Positions 1 to 9,084 of a stretch of DNA of 64,000 bases are shown here, one piece after another. The notes below the pieces were generated by a model, which saw only the letters and a list, made by a program, of their open reading frames with translations, was not told where the DNA came from and searched no databases. Numbering within the stretch: position 1 is the first letter of the stretch; each line of letters begins with the position of its first letter. The translations under genes and the position numbers were made by a program. The DNA is from Larkinella arboricola. Lineage in GTDB: Bacteria > Bacteroidota > Bacteroidia > Cytophagales > Spirosomataceae. The stretch spans positions 210,731-274,730 of the forward strand of contig NZ_QLMC01000006.1 of the NCBI RefSeq assembly GCF_003259745.1, given 5' to 3'.

Positions 1-894
1 ACCTCCAACATTCTGCGTACGCGCATCCGCTCCATTCCCGGAACATTGGGTGCGCAGTTGCCCGCCGAGAATTATGCCAAAGTGGATAATCGGGGAATCG
101 AGTTTATGCTGACGCACCAGAATAACATTCAGGCTTTGAAATACTTTGTGAAACTGAACGGAAGCTTTTCCCAAAGCAAGGTGATTACCCTGGATGAACC
201 CGCCAACACCCCCGATTATCTGCGGCAAACCGGGCGACCACTCGGCTTCATTACCGGTTATAAAGCACTGGGCTTTTTCCAGACAGACGAAGAAGTAGCC
301 GCCTACCTGCCGCAATTTAATGGCGGACAGAAAGCCGGGGATGTTAAATACGCCGACATCAACGGCGATGGAAAGGTGGACGCCAACGACCTGACCATTA
401 TTTCAATGGATAACAATGTGCCCAAAATGATCGGCGGGTTGTCGTTCGGCGGGTCGCTGAAAGGCTTCGACCTGAATATATTGTTTCAGGCTGCGGGCCG
501 GGTCAGGCAGATGCTTTACGGGGCTGCGCGGGACTTTTTTCAGGGTGGTTCGCGCAATACATACGTCGATCTGCTGGATTACTGGTCACCCGAAAATCCC
601 AATGCCCTGTATCCTCGTCCCTGGGAAGGCCCGAATCCAAACAACTCCCTCACCTCCAGCCTCTATCTGCGAAACGGTAGTTATGTCCGGCTCAGGTCCA
701 TTGACCTGGGGTATTCCCTGCCTTCCGATTTCGTCAAAAAAATCGGCGTCCGGAATGTTAGAGTCTATTTTGCGGGAGCCAATCTTTTTGTTTGGTCAAA
801 AATGAAAATGTTTGATCCGGAAATCGAAAACACCACGGGCACCTACTATCCGCAGCAGCGTACACTGAACCTCGGCCTGAACCTTACTTTCTAA
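1..894 (+). CDS. SusC-family TonB-dependent receptor, C-terminal part (5' end outside window)
   Basis: The reading frame is open from base 1 to the stop at 892-894, so this is the 3' end of a longer gene. The visible ~297 residues are the last part of the outer-membrane beta-barrel of a SusC/RagA receptor: a calcium-like stretch (DINGDGKVDANDL, about residue 120), the phrase YVRLRSIDLGYSLP, and a final LGLNLTF strand ending in Phe, as expected for BAM-inserted barrels. These receptors import oligosaccharides or other large nutrients with a SusD lid. The SusD partner starts 20 bases downstream, so the two form one operon. The substrate cannot be told from this fragment. The in-frame TTG at 46 is not a real start. 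Confidence 0.95.
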   Translation, partial: TSNILRTRIRSIPGTLGAQLPAENYAKVDNRGIEFMLTHQNNIQALKYFVKLNGSFSQSKVITLDEPANTPDYLRQTGRPLGFITGYKALGFFQTDEEVAAYLPQFNGGQKAGDVKYADINGDGKVDANDLTIISMDNNVPKMIGGLSFGGSLKGFDLNILFQAAGRVRQMLYGAARDFFQGGSRNTYVDLLDYWSPENPNALYPRPWEGPNPNNSLTSSLYLRNGSYVRLRSIDLGYSLPSDFVKKIGVRNVRVYFAGANLFVWSKMKMFDPEIENTTGTYYPQQRTLNLGLNLTF

Positions 895-913
895 TCAGTT
901 ACTGTTTACTGTC

Positions 914-2527
914 ATGACAAAAATAATTGCCAAAACACTGCTGGTTGTAATGATTTTTATGACCACCGCCTGCAAGGAGGATTTTCTGGAACGCCAGGCG
1001 ACTGATTCGATTCCCGAGGGAAATATCTTTCAGGATCCGGCGCTGATCCAGCTTTTTGTAAACAATATGTATCTGGATGTGCCTGCTTTTGAGCGTAATC
1101 TATACGATAACATTACCGACGAATCGCGCTGCTACTGGGGTGGGGGGCCAAGAAATGTGGTTCAGGGGCAATGGTTTCCGGACAACAATCCAATGGAATA
1201 CTGGGCTTACGGGCCTGTGCGGAAAACCAACATGTTTCTGGACAAAATCGACGGGGCTGATATTGACGAAGAGCAAAAAACAAATTTCAAAGGACAGGTA
1301 AAATTCCTTCGTTCGATGCTCTATTTCAATATGATCAAACGCTATGGCGGTGTGCCGATCATCACAGAGCCGCAGGGACTTGATGACGATCTTTTTGTAG
1401 CCCGACAAACCACCGACGAGAGTTTTGCCTTTGTGGTAAAGGAACTCGAGGAAGCCATTACTCTTTTGCCGGAAACGCATGGAAGCCGGGCCGTGGATGT
1501 GGGGAAAGCAAACAGGCAGTCGGCAAAAGCCTTTCTGGGCCGGGTGCTGACCTACTGGGCCAGTGCCTTGTATAATCCGACAGGCGATGTTTCGCGGTGG
1601 CAAAAGGCGGCTCAGATCAACAAAGAAGTAATGGACGCGGGCACGTACAAGCTTCACCCCAACTTCCGGAATATCATGCTCGACAAAAACAATGAGGAAG
1701 AGATTTTCAGCGTGCAATTCCAGAAACCATTCCGTGAGCATGGCTGGGATTCGTGGGGTCAGCCCGACTCACAATCCAAGCAGGATGCCGTAAACCGTAG
1801 CCCGGTGCAGGAATTTGTAGATGCTTTTGAAATGAAAAACGGAAAAGCGATTAATGAGCCAGGTTCGGGTTACGATCCGGCCAATCCCTACAAAAACCGG
1901 GATCCGCGGTTTGATGCGACGGTACTTTACAATGGAGCCACGTTTTTCGGCTCGACCATTTATATGTACGAAGGGGCGCCAATCGACGGTATTAATCTTC
2001 CGTATGCAACGATTACGGGGTATCTGCTCCGCAAAGGCATGAACGAAAGCAACAAGGATTACTACGGCGGTGCGGGTAGCGACCAGAACTGGATCGAGCT
2101 ACGGTATGCGGAAGTGCTTTTGAATTATGCCGAAGCAAAAAACGAGGCATTAAATGGGCCCGATGCGTCGGTTTACACAGCCATCGAAGCCGTTCGCCAG
2201 CGCGCCGGGCTTGTGCCTTACCAGCTGCCTGCCGGGCTGACCAAAGCACAGATGCGCGAACGCATCCGGAAGGAGCGGTATATCGAGCTTAGTTTTGAGG
2301 GAAAGCGTTATTGGGACCTCAGACGCTGGAAAATCGCCGAGGAGGTACTAAACGGTAAGCAGTTCAACGCCATGTACATTACCAAAAACCCGAACGGTAC
2401 CTACTCGTACAAAGCCAAGCCGGTAGACGGTATTCCGTATGTTTTTCAGGAAAAAATGTATTTCATGCCCATTCCACAGCGCGAGATCGAGAAAAATCCC
2501 AACTTGAAACAAAATACCGGGTGGTAA
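914..2527 (+). CDS. SusD/RagB-family nutrient-binding outer-membrane lipoprotein
   Basis: A 537-residue protein with a lipoprotein signal (hydrophobic stretch then TTAC at about residue 20; Cys would be lipidated). The early motif FLERQATDSIPEGNIFQD, the central SusD segment (RSMLYFNMIKRYGGVPII) and the C-terminal block RKERYIELSFEGKRYWDLRRW are family hallmarks. It acts at the cell surface as the lid of the SusC barrel encoded 20 bases upstream. A secreted fusion protein follows 35 bases downstream, so all are probably co-transcribed. Substrate unknown; the accompanying PVC-type propeller and esterase suggest a modified plant or algal polysaccharide, which is inference. Confidence 0.96.
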   Translation: MTKIIAKTLLVVMIFMTTACKEDFLERQATDSIPEGNIFQDPALIQLFVNNMYLDVPAFERNLYDNITDESRCYWGGGPRNVVQGQWFPDNNPMEYWAYGPVRKTNMFLDKIDGADIDEEQKTNFKGQVKFLRSMLYFNMIKRYGGVPIITEPQGLDDDLFVARQTTDESFAFVVKELEEAITLLPETHGSRAVDVGKANRQSAKAFLGRVLTYWASALYNPTGDVSRWQKAAQINKEVMDAGTYKLHPNFRNIMLDKNNEEEIFSVQFQKPFREHGWDSWGQPDSQSKQDAVNRSPVQEFVDAFEMKNGKAINEPGSGYDPANPYKNRDPRFDATVLYNGATFFGSTIYMYEGAPIDGINLPYATITGYLLRKGMNESNKDYYGGAGSDQNWIELRYAEVLLNYAEAKNEALNGPDASVYTAIEAVRQRAGLVPYQLPAGLTKAQMRERIRKERYIELSFEGKRYWDLRRWKIAEEVLNGKQFNAMYITKNPNGTYSYKAKPVDGIPYVFQEKMYFMPIPQREIEKNPNLKQNTGW

Positions 2528-2562
2528 ACAAAACCGCCTTTTTCTGACTAAGCCCGTTTTCT

Positions 2563-5500
2563 ATGAATCGTACATTGCAGCACATCTTTCTGGCCTTGCT
2601 TCTTTTTTTGCTCCCCTTGGGAAAATGGGCGAACGGCCAAACGCCCAGTCCCGGTTTTGCGCCCAGGAATGGGGATCATATCATTCTGCTCGGGAACACA
2701 TTTGCCGACCGGATGCGTCACTATGGCTACTTTGAAACCCTGCTTCAAAAGAATTTCCCTGATAAGCATCTAACACTGCGGAATATGGGGTGGAGCGCCG
2801 ACGAAGTGGGCCTACAGCCGCGACCGCTCAATTTTCCAGGTTTTGGCGAAAAAACAAAAAGGCTCACCGAAGGGCAAAAAGAGGTCAAATTTCAGGGGTT
2901 TACGCACGAAGGCGAGCGTATTGTCATGCCGGTTGCGCTGAATTTCGAAGGGCTGAACCAGGACTTATACGACCAGAAGGCTGACATGATATTCCTCTGC
3001 TTTGGGATGAATGAAGCCTTTAAAGGACCAGCCGGTTTGCCGCAGTTTGAAAAAGATCTCGATGTGTTTATCCAGAACCTGCGGAATAACAAGTACAATG
3101 GCCGGTCGGCTCCGGTACTGGTGCTGGTTTCGCCCATTGCGCATGAGGACCTGGGCGGCAATTACCCCAATCCCGACGAGCATAATAAAAACCTGGCCTT
3201 GTATACCCGAGCGATGCAGAAAGCCGCTGCGGCCAAAGGGTTGTATTTCATCGACCTTTTTGCGCCGTCGCTGGCAAAAATGAAGCAGAAAGGAGGGGAG
3301 AAGCTGACCATCAACGGTATTCACCTCACCGACGTCGGCTATAAGCTGGCGGCAACCTGGATGGGTCAGTCGCTTGGTTTTGGGAAAATGACGGACCTGA
3401 ACACCGAAAACAGCAAAAAGCTACTTGCGGTGATCAAGATGAAGGACGATCATTTTTTTTACCGCTGGCGGGCTGTCAACGGCGAATACATCTACGGTCG
3501 CCGACGGGAACCGTTCGGGGTGATTGCCTTTCCGCCCGAGCTACGCAAGCTGAACCAAATGACGGCCGCGCTCGACTCGGTGATTTGGGAGATGGGAAAA
3601 AGCAACACGGCCGACACCTACCAGAAAGCCCTTGACATTGTGGATCGAAGAGGTAAACCGGTCGATCCGACGCTTATTCCGGCTATTCCCATGACGGGTC
3701 GGCAGGGGGAAGCCGCCAAAGCAGCCGCCCACGCGCACCATGAAAAAACGTGGCCGGCCACAACCGAAACGTTTAAGCTCCCGGAAGGCTACGAAATCAA
3801 CCTGTTTGCCTCGGAAAAGGATTTCCCGATTGAGAAGCCCGTCGCTATGAATTTTGACGCGCGTGGACGGCTTTGGGTGGCTACAATGCCAACTTATCCC
3901 CAATACTTCCCCGGTATTCCCGTGCACGACAAGATTGTGATTCTGGAAGATACCGATGCCGATGGGAAGGCCGACAAGCACACTGTTTTTGCCGACGACC
4001 TCTATCTGCCGCTGGGCTTTGAATTTGGCGACGGCGGGGTGTATGTTTCCCAGGAACCGGACATCCTGTTCCTGAAAGACACGGATGGCGACGACAAAGC
4101 CGATTTCCGCGAAATTGTGCTGACCGGTTTTGGTTCGGAAGACAGTCACCATGCCACGCACGCCTTCACGTTCGGGCAGGACGGCGCCCTGTATTTCAAC
4201 GAAGGCACGTTCCTGAATACACAGGTTGAAACACCATACGGCCCCATTCGCTCCTACGCGGGGGCGACGTACCGGTACGAACCGCGCACGGCGAAGCTCA
4301 CCCATTATATTTCCTATCCGTATTACAATCCGTGGGGGAGTGTTTTTGATAAATGGGGAATGCACCTGATCGGTGATGCGTCCGACGGTTCCAATTATTT
4401 TGCCCCGCCCATGACCGGCAATGTTACGTATCCGGACAAGCACCCCAGAATAGAAATGTTCACCGAAACGCGGGTCAGGCCAACGGCGGGCATCGAGATT
4501 GTGTCCAGCCGCCAGTTTCCGGATGAGGTACAGGGTGATTTTCTGGTCAATAACAACATCGGTTTTCAGGGTACGAAGCAGCACCGTATTGTGCCGCGCG
4601 GCTCCGGCATTGGCAGCAAGGAAGTAGAGCCAATCCTGCAATCGTCCGATCCCAATTACCGCCCGATTGACATTGAATTTGGTCCGGATGGCGGCTTATA
4701 CATCGTTGACTGGTACAATCCCCTGATTTCGCACGGTGAAAACCCACCGCGCGATCCGGCCCGGGATAAGTCCCACGGTCGGGTCTGGCGCATTACGTAC
4801 AAAAACAAACCGGTTCTGAAAATCACCGATGTGTCCCGACAAACCGTGCCCCAGCTTCTGGAGAATCTGAAAGCGCACGAAGACCGGTTTCGCTACCGGT
4901 CACGGGCGCAGATCCGGGAAAAGAAAGCCGCCGATGTTCTGCCTGAATTGAAAAAATGGGTGGCTTCGCTGGACAAAAAGGACCCGCAGTACGAACACCA
5001 TCTTTTGGAAGGATTATGGCTTTATCAGGATTTTAACGTCGTGGAGCCGAACCTTCTGAAAACCGTACTCCAGGCCAAAGAACCGCAGGCCCGGGCCGCA
5101 GCCACCAAACTGCTGTTGTATTGGCGCGACCGCATTCCCGGCTCGCTGGAACTGATGCGGGCAAGGCTCAACGACGAATCGCCACGGGTGCGGATTGAAG
5201 CGGTGGTGGCCCTGAGCTTTTTCAACTCCGAACAAGCGGTAACGGCGGCAATGGATGTGTTTAAATACCCCACGGACTATTATCTAGATTATGCGATCCG
5301 GGAAACGTTCCGGTTTTTGAAACCGATCTGGCTGGCCGGGATGAAACAGGGGAAAAACGTTGCGAGTGGTCAGAGTTCAGCCAACCGCTATCTGCTGAGT
5401 CTGGCATCAGCTCAGGAACTGGCGGCCTTGCCGCAAACCCCCAATGTGCTGACCGCCCTGCTCACCCGGCCCGATATTGATCTGGCCCAGAAACAGGAAG

Positions 5501-6486
5501 CGGTCAAACGGCTTGTCAAAGAACAAAAAACAGGTCCGGTTACGGTGTTGCTGACGGCTATTCGGGAAGAAGAACGAAGCCGGAAGACGGACCAGCCTAC
5601 TGCTGCGCAAAATGCCCTGATTCGTCTTTTACTGGAATCTGATCCAGCCGAATTGAAACAAAACGGGGCAGCGTTTACCCGGCTGGTTAGTCAGGATACA
5701 AGCCGGGTTATGCAGGCAACCGCCCTTGCCGCCGTCATCACCGCAGCCCAATCAGACCAATCGCTGCAAACGGCAAGGCAGGAAAAACCAGAAGCGTACC
5801 TGACCGGTATTTCGCTGTTGGCAAATCCGGCACTCAAGGCTTCTTTTTATGGAAAAGTAAAGGAACTGGCCCCCAAAATACCGGCGACTGCGTATCCGCT
5901 ACTGATGCAAATGACCCTGGAAAATGAGTCGAAGACCGAATCAACCAGTGATCTGCTGGCTTCGCTGACCCGCACGCCCGAATCGCTGCAAAATTCGGAG
6001 TCCTTTGCCAAAGCCATTCGGACGATGAAAAACATGGTCAATGCCGTTCCGCAACGGAACCGGAAGGCCGTGCTTTCCGCCCTGGAAACGCTGGGCACCA
6101 TTGAACTAAAACTGGTGGCCATTGAAGCCAAAATGGCGTTTGACAAAAAATCCTTAACCGTTCCCGCCGGAAGAGCCGTTACGCTGGTTTTTGAAAACCC
6201 GGATCTGATGCCGCATAATGTGGTCATCGTAAAACCCGGGTCGGCCGAAAAAGTGGGTGAAGCTGCCGATGCCATGGCAAGTTTGAAAGACGGTTTTGAA
6301 AAACACTTTGTGCCGTCCACGCCGGATGTCTTGTTTGCCACGCCACTGGTCAATTCCGGAAAGAGTTTTCGACTGGAATTCAAGGCCCCGACGCAGCCCG
6401 GCGAGTATCCGTTTATTTGCTCATTTCCGGGCCACTGGCGCGTCATGCAGGGGATATTGACGGTAACGGATACCAAAACGCCCTAA
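2563..6486 (+). CDS. Secreted fusion: SGNH-like + PVC-type membrane-bound dehydrogenase propeller + HEAT-like + azurin-like copper domain
   Basis: A 1307-residue protein with a signal peptide (cleavage near residue 26). Residues ~38-275 resemble an SGNH/GDSL hydrolase: the final NGIHLTDVGY block has its His (H254), but the usual GDS nucleophile block reads GNT (44-46), so the Ser is missing. Residues ~404-745 match the propeller of PVC-type putative membrane-bound dehydrogenases (FKLPEGYEINLFA, DTDADGKAD, DTDGDDKAD). Residues ~765-1110 are helical, HEAT-like. Residues ~1197-1307 are a cupredoxin with H1218, C1286, H1291 and M1295, the Cys-x4-His-x3-Met spacing of azurin. Related proteins commonly end in a CxxCH cytochrome; I see no CxxCH here. 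Probably a periplasmic or surface redox enzyme that passes electrons to copper. The substrate is unknown. Confidence 0.88.
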   Translation: MNRTLQHIFLALLLFLLPLGKWANGQTPSPGFAPRNGDHIILLGNTFADRMRHYGYFETLLQKNFPDKHLTLRNMGWSADEVGLQPRPLNFPGFGEKTKRLTEGQKEVKFQGFTHEGERIVMPVALNFEGLNQDLYDQKADMIFLCFGMNEAFKGPAGLPQFEKDLDVFIQNLRNNKYNGRSAPVLVLVSPIAHEDLGGNYPNPDEHNKNLALYTRAMQKAAAAKGLYFIDLFAPSLAKMKQKGGEKLTINGIHLTDVGYKLAATWMGQSLGFGKMTDLNTENSKKLLAVIKMKDDHFFYRWRAVNGEYIYGRRREPFGVIAFPPELRKLNQMTAALDSVIWEMGKSNTADTYQKALDIVDRRGKPVDPTLIPAIPMTGRQGEAAKAAAHAHHEKTWPATTETFKLPEGYEINLFASEKDFPIEKPVAMNFDARGRLWVATMPTYPQYFPGIPVHDKIVILEDTDADGKADKHTVFADDLYLPLGFEFGDGGVYVSQEPDILFLKDTDGDDKADFREIVLTGFGSEDSHHATHAFTFGQDGALYFNEGTFLNTQVETPYGPIRSYAGATYRYEPRTAKLTHYISYPYYNPWGSVFDKWGMHLIGDASDGSNYFAPPMTGNVTYPDKHPRIEMFTETRVRPTAGIEIVSSRQFPDEVQGDFLVNNNIGFQGTKQHRIVPRGSGIGSKEVEPILQSSDPNYRPIDIEFGPDGGLYIVDWYNPLISHGENPPRDPARDKSHGRVWRITYKNKPVLKITDVSRQTVPQLLENLKAHEDRFRYRSRAQIREKKAADVLPELKKWVASLDKKDPQYEHHLLEGLWLYQDFNVVEPNLLKTVLQAKEPQARAAATKLLLYWRDRIPGSLELMRARLNDESPRVRIEAVVALSFFNSEQAVTAAMDVFKYPTDYYLDYAIRETFRFLKPIWLAGMKQGKNVASGQSSANRYLLSLASAQELAALPQTPNVLTALLTRPDIDLAQKQEAVKRLVKEQKTGPVTVLLTAIREEERSRKTDQPTAAQNALIRLLLESDPAELKQNGAAFTRLVSQDTSRVMQATALAAVITAAQSDQSLQTARQEKPEAYLTGISLLANPALKASFYGKVKELAPKIPATAYPLLMQMTLENESKTESTSDLLASLTRTPESLQNSESFAKAIRTMKNMVNAVPQRNRKAVLSALETLGTIELKLVAIEAKMAFDKKSLTVPAGRAVTLVFENPDLMPHNVVIVKPGSAEKVGEAADAMASLKDGFEKHFVPSTPDVLFATPLVNSGKSFRLEFKAPTQPGEYPFICSFPGHWRVMQGILTVTDTKTP

Positions 6487-6487
6487 C

Positions 6488-7399
6488 ATGAAAGCACGGT
6501 TTTTGCTGTTTGCCTTTTTCTTTCTGTTTTGCGCACGGAACACCCGTGCGCAAAACTTTCAAAAACTGTATCCCGGTGCAATCCCTAACGCCATTCCCGG
6601 TCCTAATCAGGAGGTTTCCACGGCCAATGAACTCGTGGATTCGCTCACCTCGAAAGTCTCCGTCCCGAGCCTGGCCGTGTTTTTGCCACCCCGGGAACGG
6701 GCGACTGGAACTGCTGTCATCATTTGCCCCGGAGGTGGTTACGGCACCCTGCTGACCAAACGGGAAGGAACAGATGTCGCCAAAGCTTTTAACAAATTAG
6801 GGATAGCCGCCTTCGTCCTGAAATACCGGTTGCCCAGCAGCAGCACGATGAAGGACCGTTCTATCGGGCCGGTTCAGGACGCCCAGCAAGCGATTAAAAC
6901 CGTTCGGGAACGCGCAGGCGAATTCGGAATCGACCCCGCAAAAATTGGCATCATGGGCTTTTCGGCGGGTGGGCACCTGGCATCCACGGCAGGCACGCAT
7001 TTTAACACCCGTTACATTGATGTAACCGGCAAAACGAGCCTGCGACCCGACTTTATGATTTTGGTAAATCCCGTTGTCAGTTTCAATGACAGCACGGGTC
7101 ATATCGGATCGCGGGACAATTTGCTCGGCAAACAAGCCAGCGCCGAAAAGATTCTACGCTTTTCCAATGAGTGGCAAGTCGGAAAGTCTACTCCGCCTGC
7201 TTTTCTCGTGCATTCTGGGGCCGATACGGTGGTTCCGGTTTCCAATAGCATCCAATTTTATGAAGCGCTCAACAGAAACGGGGTGAGCGGAGCCTTGCAT
7301 ATTTACTCGAAAGGCGAACACGGTTTTTTGACCTATCCGCCTTTTGAAGAGTGGTTTGAGAGGACTGTGGAGTGGATGAGGGTATCGGGATTCAGGTAA
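6488..7399 (+). CDS. Secreted alpha/beta hydrolase (acetyl-/feruloyl-esterase-like)
   Basis: A 303-residue protein with a signal peptide ending near residue 22 (RAQ). The fold is alpha/beta hydrolase of the group annotated as endo-xylanase/acetyl-xylan esterase-like or BD-FAE: oxyanion segment CPGGGYG, nucleophile elbow GFSAGGH, acid in HSGADTVVP, and catalytic His in KGEHGF. It starts one base after the previous stop, so translation is probably coupled to the PVC-copper fusion. Role inferred: removing acyl groups from a polysaccharide imported by the SusCD pair upstream. The gene ends three bases before a convergent gene, with no terminator hairpin between them. Confidence 0.88.
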   Translation: MKARFLLFAFFFLFCARNTRAQNFQKLYPGAIPNAIPGPNQEVSTANELVDSLTSKVSVPSLAVFLPPRERATGTAVIICPGGGYGTLLTKREGTDVAKAFNKLGIAAFVLKYRLPSSSTMKDRSIGPVQDAQQAIKTVRERAGEFGIDPAKIGIMGFSAGGHLASTAGTHFNTRYIDVTGKTSLRPDFMILVNPVVSFNDSTGHIGSRDNLLGKQASAEKILRFSNEWQVGKSTPPAFLVHSGADTVVPVSNSIQFYEALNRNGVSGALHIYSKGEHGFLTYPPFEEWFERTVEWMRVSGFR

Positions 7400-7402
7400 A
7401 AG

Positions 7403-8131
7403 TTACTCTTTCCTGTTTATGTTATTGCGGATGTACAAGGTCGTGATGCCCTGCTTGAGTTGAATAGGGTAGGTGGCCAGCTCCCGATCAATTAGTTTGC
7501 TGTCATATGGCACGGGACGCGTAATGTATTGAGGATCAATAAAAATGATGTTTAACCGCTCGTGAACCTTGCCTTCCACCCGTTCGGTATGTTTCAATAA
7601 GTGTTCCATCGAACTAGCTGTCTGGGTGTTGGTATCATCCTCAAAGAAGCGGAAGGAACAATACCAATACATATAGTAATGGTGGTAATTACTAAAGCAA
7701 AATTGAAAACTATCAGGATCATCCCGGATTTGTCGAAGCAGTTCGTCGGTACGTTGTAATTCCTGCTGCTGTCCGATGCTCAGACGCCCGACCAGGGAAT
7801 AATTAAACAGCTTCTCGCGGTGTTCCCGTATTTGCCGCATTGCTTCCAGGGCTTTTACGTTGCGGTCTATTTTATATTTATGTTTTGAAAAAAAGGATAA
7901 GGAGATAGCGGGTTGGCCGAAATTTACAAGTTTAAGGTTTTTGAAGGGTTGCCCCGGGCGGTAGTAGGGACGGTAAAATTCCATGTGCGTTACCGGAACG
8001 AAGTAGAATTCGAGTTGAGGATCGGAGGGTAAAGCACTGACCTGGTTAACAATTGGCTGAAGAGTTACAGCATGATCCTTCAAAGATAAGCGAATGGCAT
8101 CCAGCGGAGCGTTATCAGTTCTCTTTCCCAT
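7403..8131 (-). CDS. Unrecognised 242-residue protein next to a plasmid-type origin
   Basis: I do not recognise this protein. It has no signal peptide or membrane segment. It is rich in Tyr, Phe and Arg, with an aromatic cluster near residues 145-165 (CFSNYHHYYMYWYCSFRFFE) and a basic C-terminus (IRNNINRKE). The gene reads away from the iteron array, starting about 240 bases left of the first iteron, and it is less GC-rich than the genes to its left. Its place beside iterons and a Rep gene suggests it belongs to the plasmid-derived module, perhaps in copy control, partition or mobilisation. That is context only; no function is claimed. Confidence 0.7.
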   Translation of the reverse strand: MGKRTDNAPLDAIRLSLKDHAVTLQPIVNQVSALPSDPQLEFYFVPVTHMEFYRPYYRPGQPFKNLKLVNFGQPAISLSFFSKHKYKIDRNVKALEAMRQIREHREKLFNYSLVGRLSIGQQQELQRTDELLRQIRDDPDSFQFCFSNYHHYYMYWYCSFRFFEDDTNTQTASSMEHLLKHTERVEGKVHERLNIIFIDPQYITRPVPYDSKLIDRELATYPIQLKQGITTLYIRNNINRKE

Positions 8132-8370
8132 ATTTGAGATTATAAGTTATCTACTACATATATTTACTTTAAAAGTAAACTCTCATTCTATTTTTTACAA
8201 CTTTTCTTTTTGATTTTTTTCAGTTTTGGCTTAACTGCCTATTATGATCTTTAAAGAATATTAAGGTATTCTTTTTTAGATAGAAGATTGATTTAAGATT
8301 GGGGGTTTAACCTTTTTAACTTAATTACCTTATTACCAGATTTGTATCGATAGAAGCGCATACTGATAAA
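8132..8370. other. AT-rich leader of the replication origin
   Basis: About 240 bases between the start of the minus-strand gene and the first iteron, with long T and A runs (for example 8191-8222 and 8262-8276). An AT-rich stretch beside iterons is the usual DNA-unwinding element of iteron origins; that role is inferred. The promoter of the minus-strand gene must also lie here. I see no exact DnaA box (TTATCCACA). Confidence 0.4.
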
Positions 8371-8535
8371 CTACAGATTGCAGTCGATAAACTACAGATT
8401 GCAGTCGGCAGACTACAGATTGCAGTCTAAAAGCTACAAATTACAGTGCAATCGGCTACAGATTGCAGTCGGTAGAACTACATATGACAGTCGATAAAAC
8501 TACAGATTGCAGTTTTATCGACTACAGATTGCAGT
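8371..8535 (+). repeat. Phased iteron array (8 copies, 21-22 bp period)
   Basis: Eight direct copies of a repeat with core CTACAGATTGCAGT, most followed by CG. Cores start at 8371, 8392, 8413, 8434, 8456, 8478, 8500 and 8522. Spacing is 21 bp three times and 22 bp four times, so all copies face the same side of the helix. The copies at 8434 (CTACAAATTACAGT) and 8478 (CTACATATGACAGT) are diverged. This is the arrangement of Rep-binding iterons in theta-replicating plasmid origins, and a Rep_3-type initiator gene follows. Confidence 0.93.
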
Positions 8536-8642
8536 CGAATCTTCCTACTAGAAGCAGGTTGTCTAAAATGGAGATCATATTGGATTTTCCTGACTATTCG
8601 CAAATAAGAAAGATTCTCTGTTATGCCTAAAACCCGTATTTA

Positions 8643-8688
8643 ACTGCAATCTGTAGTTTTTGCTTTACTATAAACTACAGATTGCAGT
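8643..8688. repeat. Inverted pair of iterons (17-bp arms)
   Basis: The only iteron in reverse orientation (8643-8656) faces a forward one (8675-8688). With flanking bases they form a perfect 17-bp inverted repeat, 8643-8659 against 8672-8688, with a 12-base spacer. In known iteron plasmids Rep dimers repress their own gene at inverted iteron-like operators, so this is a candidate operator; its distance of ~400 bases from the rep start argues for caution. Confidence 0.8.
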
Positions 8689-9013
8689 CGATAACCATAC
8701 GATTAAATAGGCCACAAGAGCATTAAAAAACTACAGATTGCAGTCGAACAACCGAAAATAGCCTTTGGAAAACCCCTGGCCCCTGTAAAAACTACAAATT
8801 ACAGTCGGAGATGCTTGGGGAAATTCGGAAAAGCTACAGATTGCAGTCGGTTCAAAAGACGAATGATGAGTGGCTGGTTTTTCTCTCATTATTAGGTCAC
8901 TTCGGCTTTCAAACTACAGATTGCAGTCGGAATAATACCGGTAATGACCTTCTTGAAACTACAGATTGCAGTCCAAAAGGCTTTATACTATTCGATAAAC
9001 TACAAATTGCAGT
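8675..9013 (+). repeat. Dispersed iterons (7 forward copies)
   Basis: Further forward copies of the same core at 8675, 8731, 8792 (CTACAAATTACAGT), 8834, 8914, 8959 and 9000 (CTACAAATTGCAGT), spaced irregularly by 41 to 80 bases. With the phased array and the inverted copy this makes 16 iterons over 8371-9013. Such a second, looser group resembles the incompatibility/copy-control iterons of classical plasmids (Rep titration or handcuffing); the role is inferred. Confidence 0.9.
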
Positions 9014-9084
9014 CGATAATAACTACATAGATCGCTTGCATGTAGCGAGTATGTAACTTACCTTGTCAATGCATCTGTTTCGTT

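Noticed and set aside
3541-4641. 366-codon minus-strand open frame inside the PVC-copper fusion gene
   Set aside because: It lies antisense to conserved propeller coding sequence and matches no family; a by-product of codon bias.
2563-6486. c-type cytochrome domain in the PVC-type protein
   Set aside because: No CxxCH motif is present anywhere in the translation; the C-terminal domain has cupredoxin ligands instead.
8371-9013. CRISPR array
   Set aside because: The repeat core is only 14-16 bases, spacers in the first half are 7-8 bases, copies vary, one is inverted, no cas gene is near, and a Rep gene follows. Iterons fit better.
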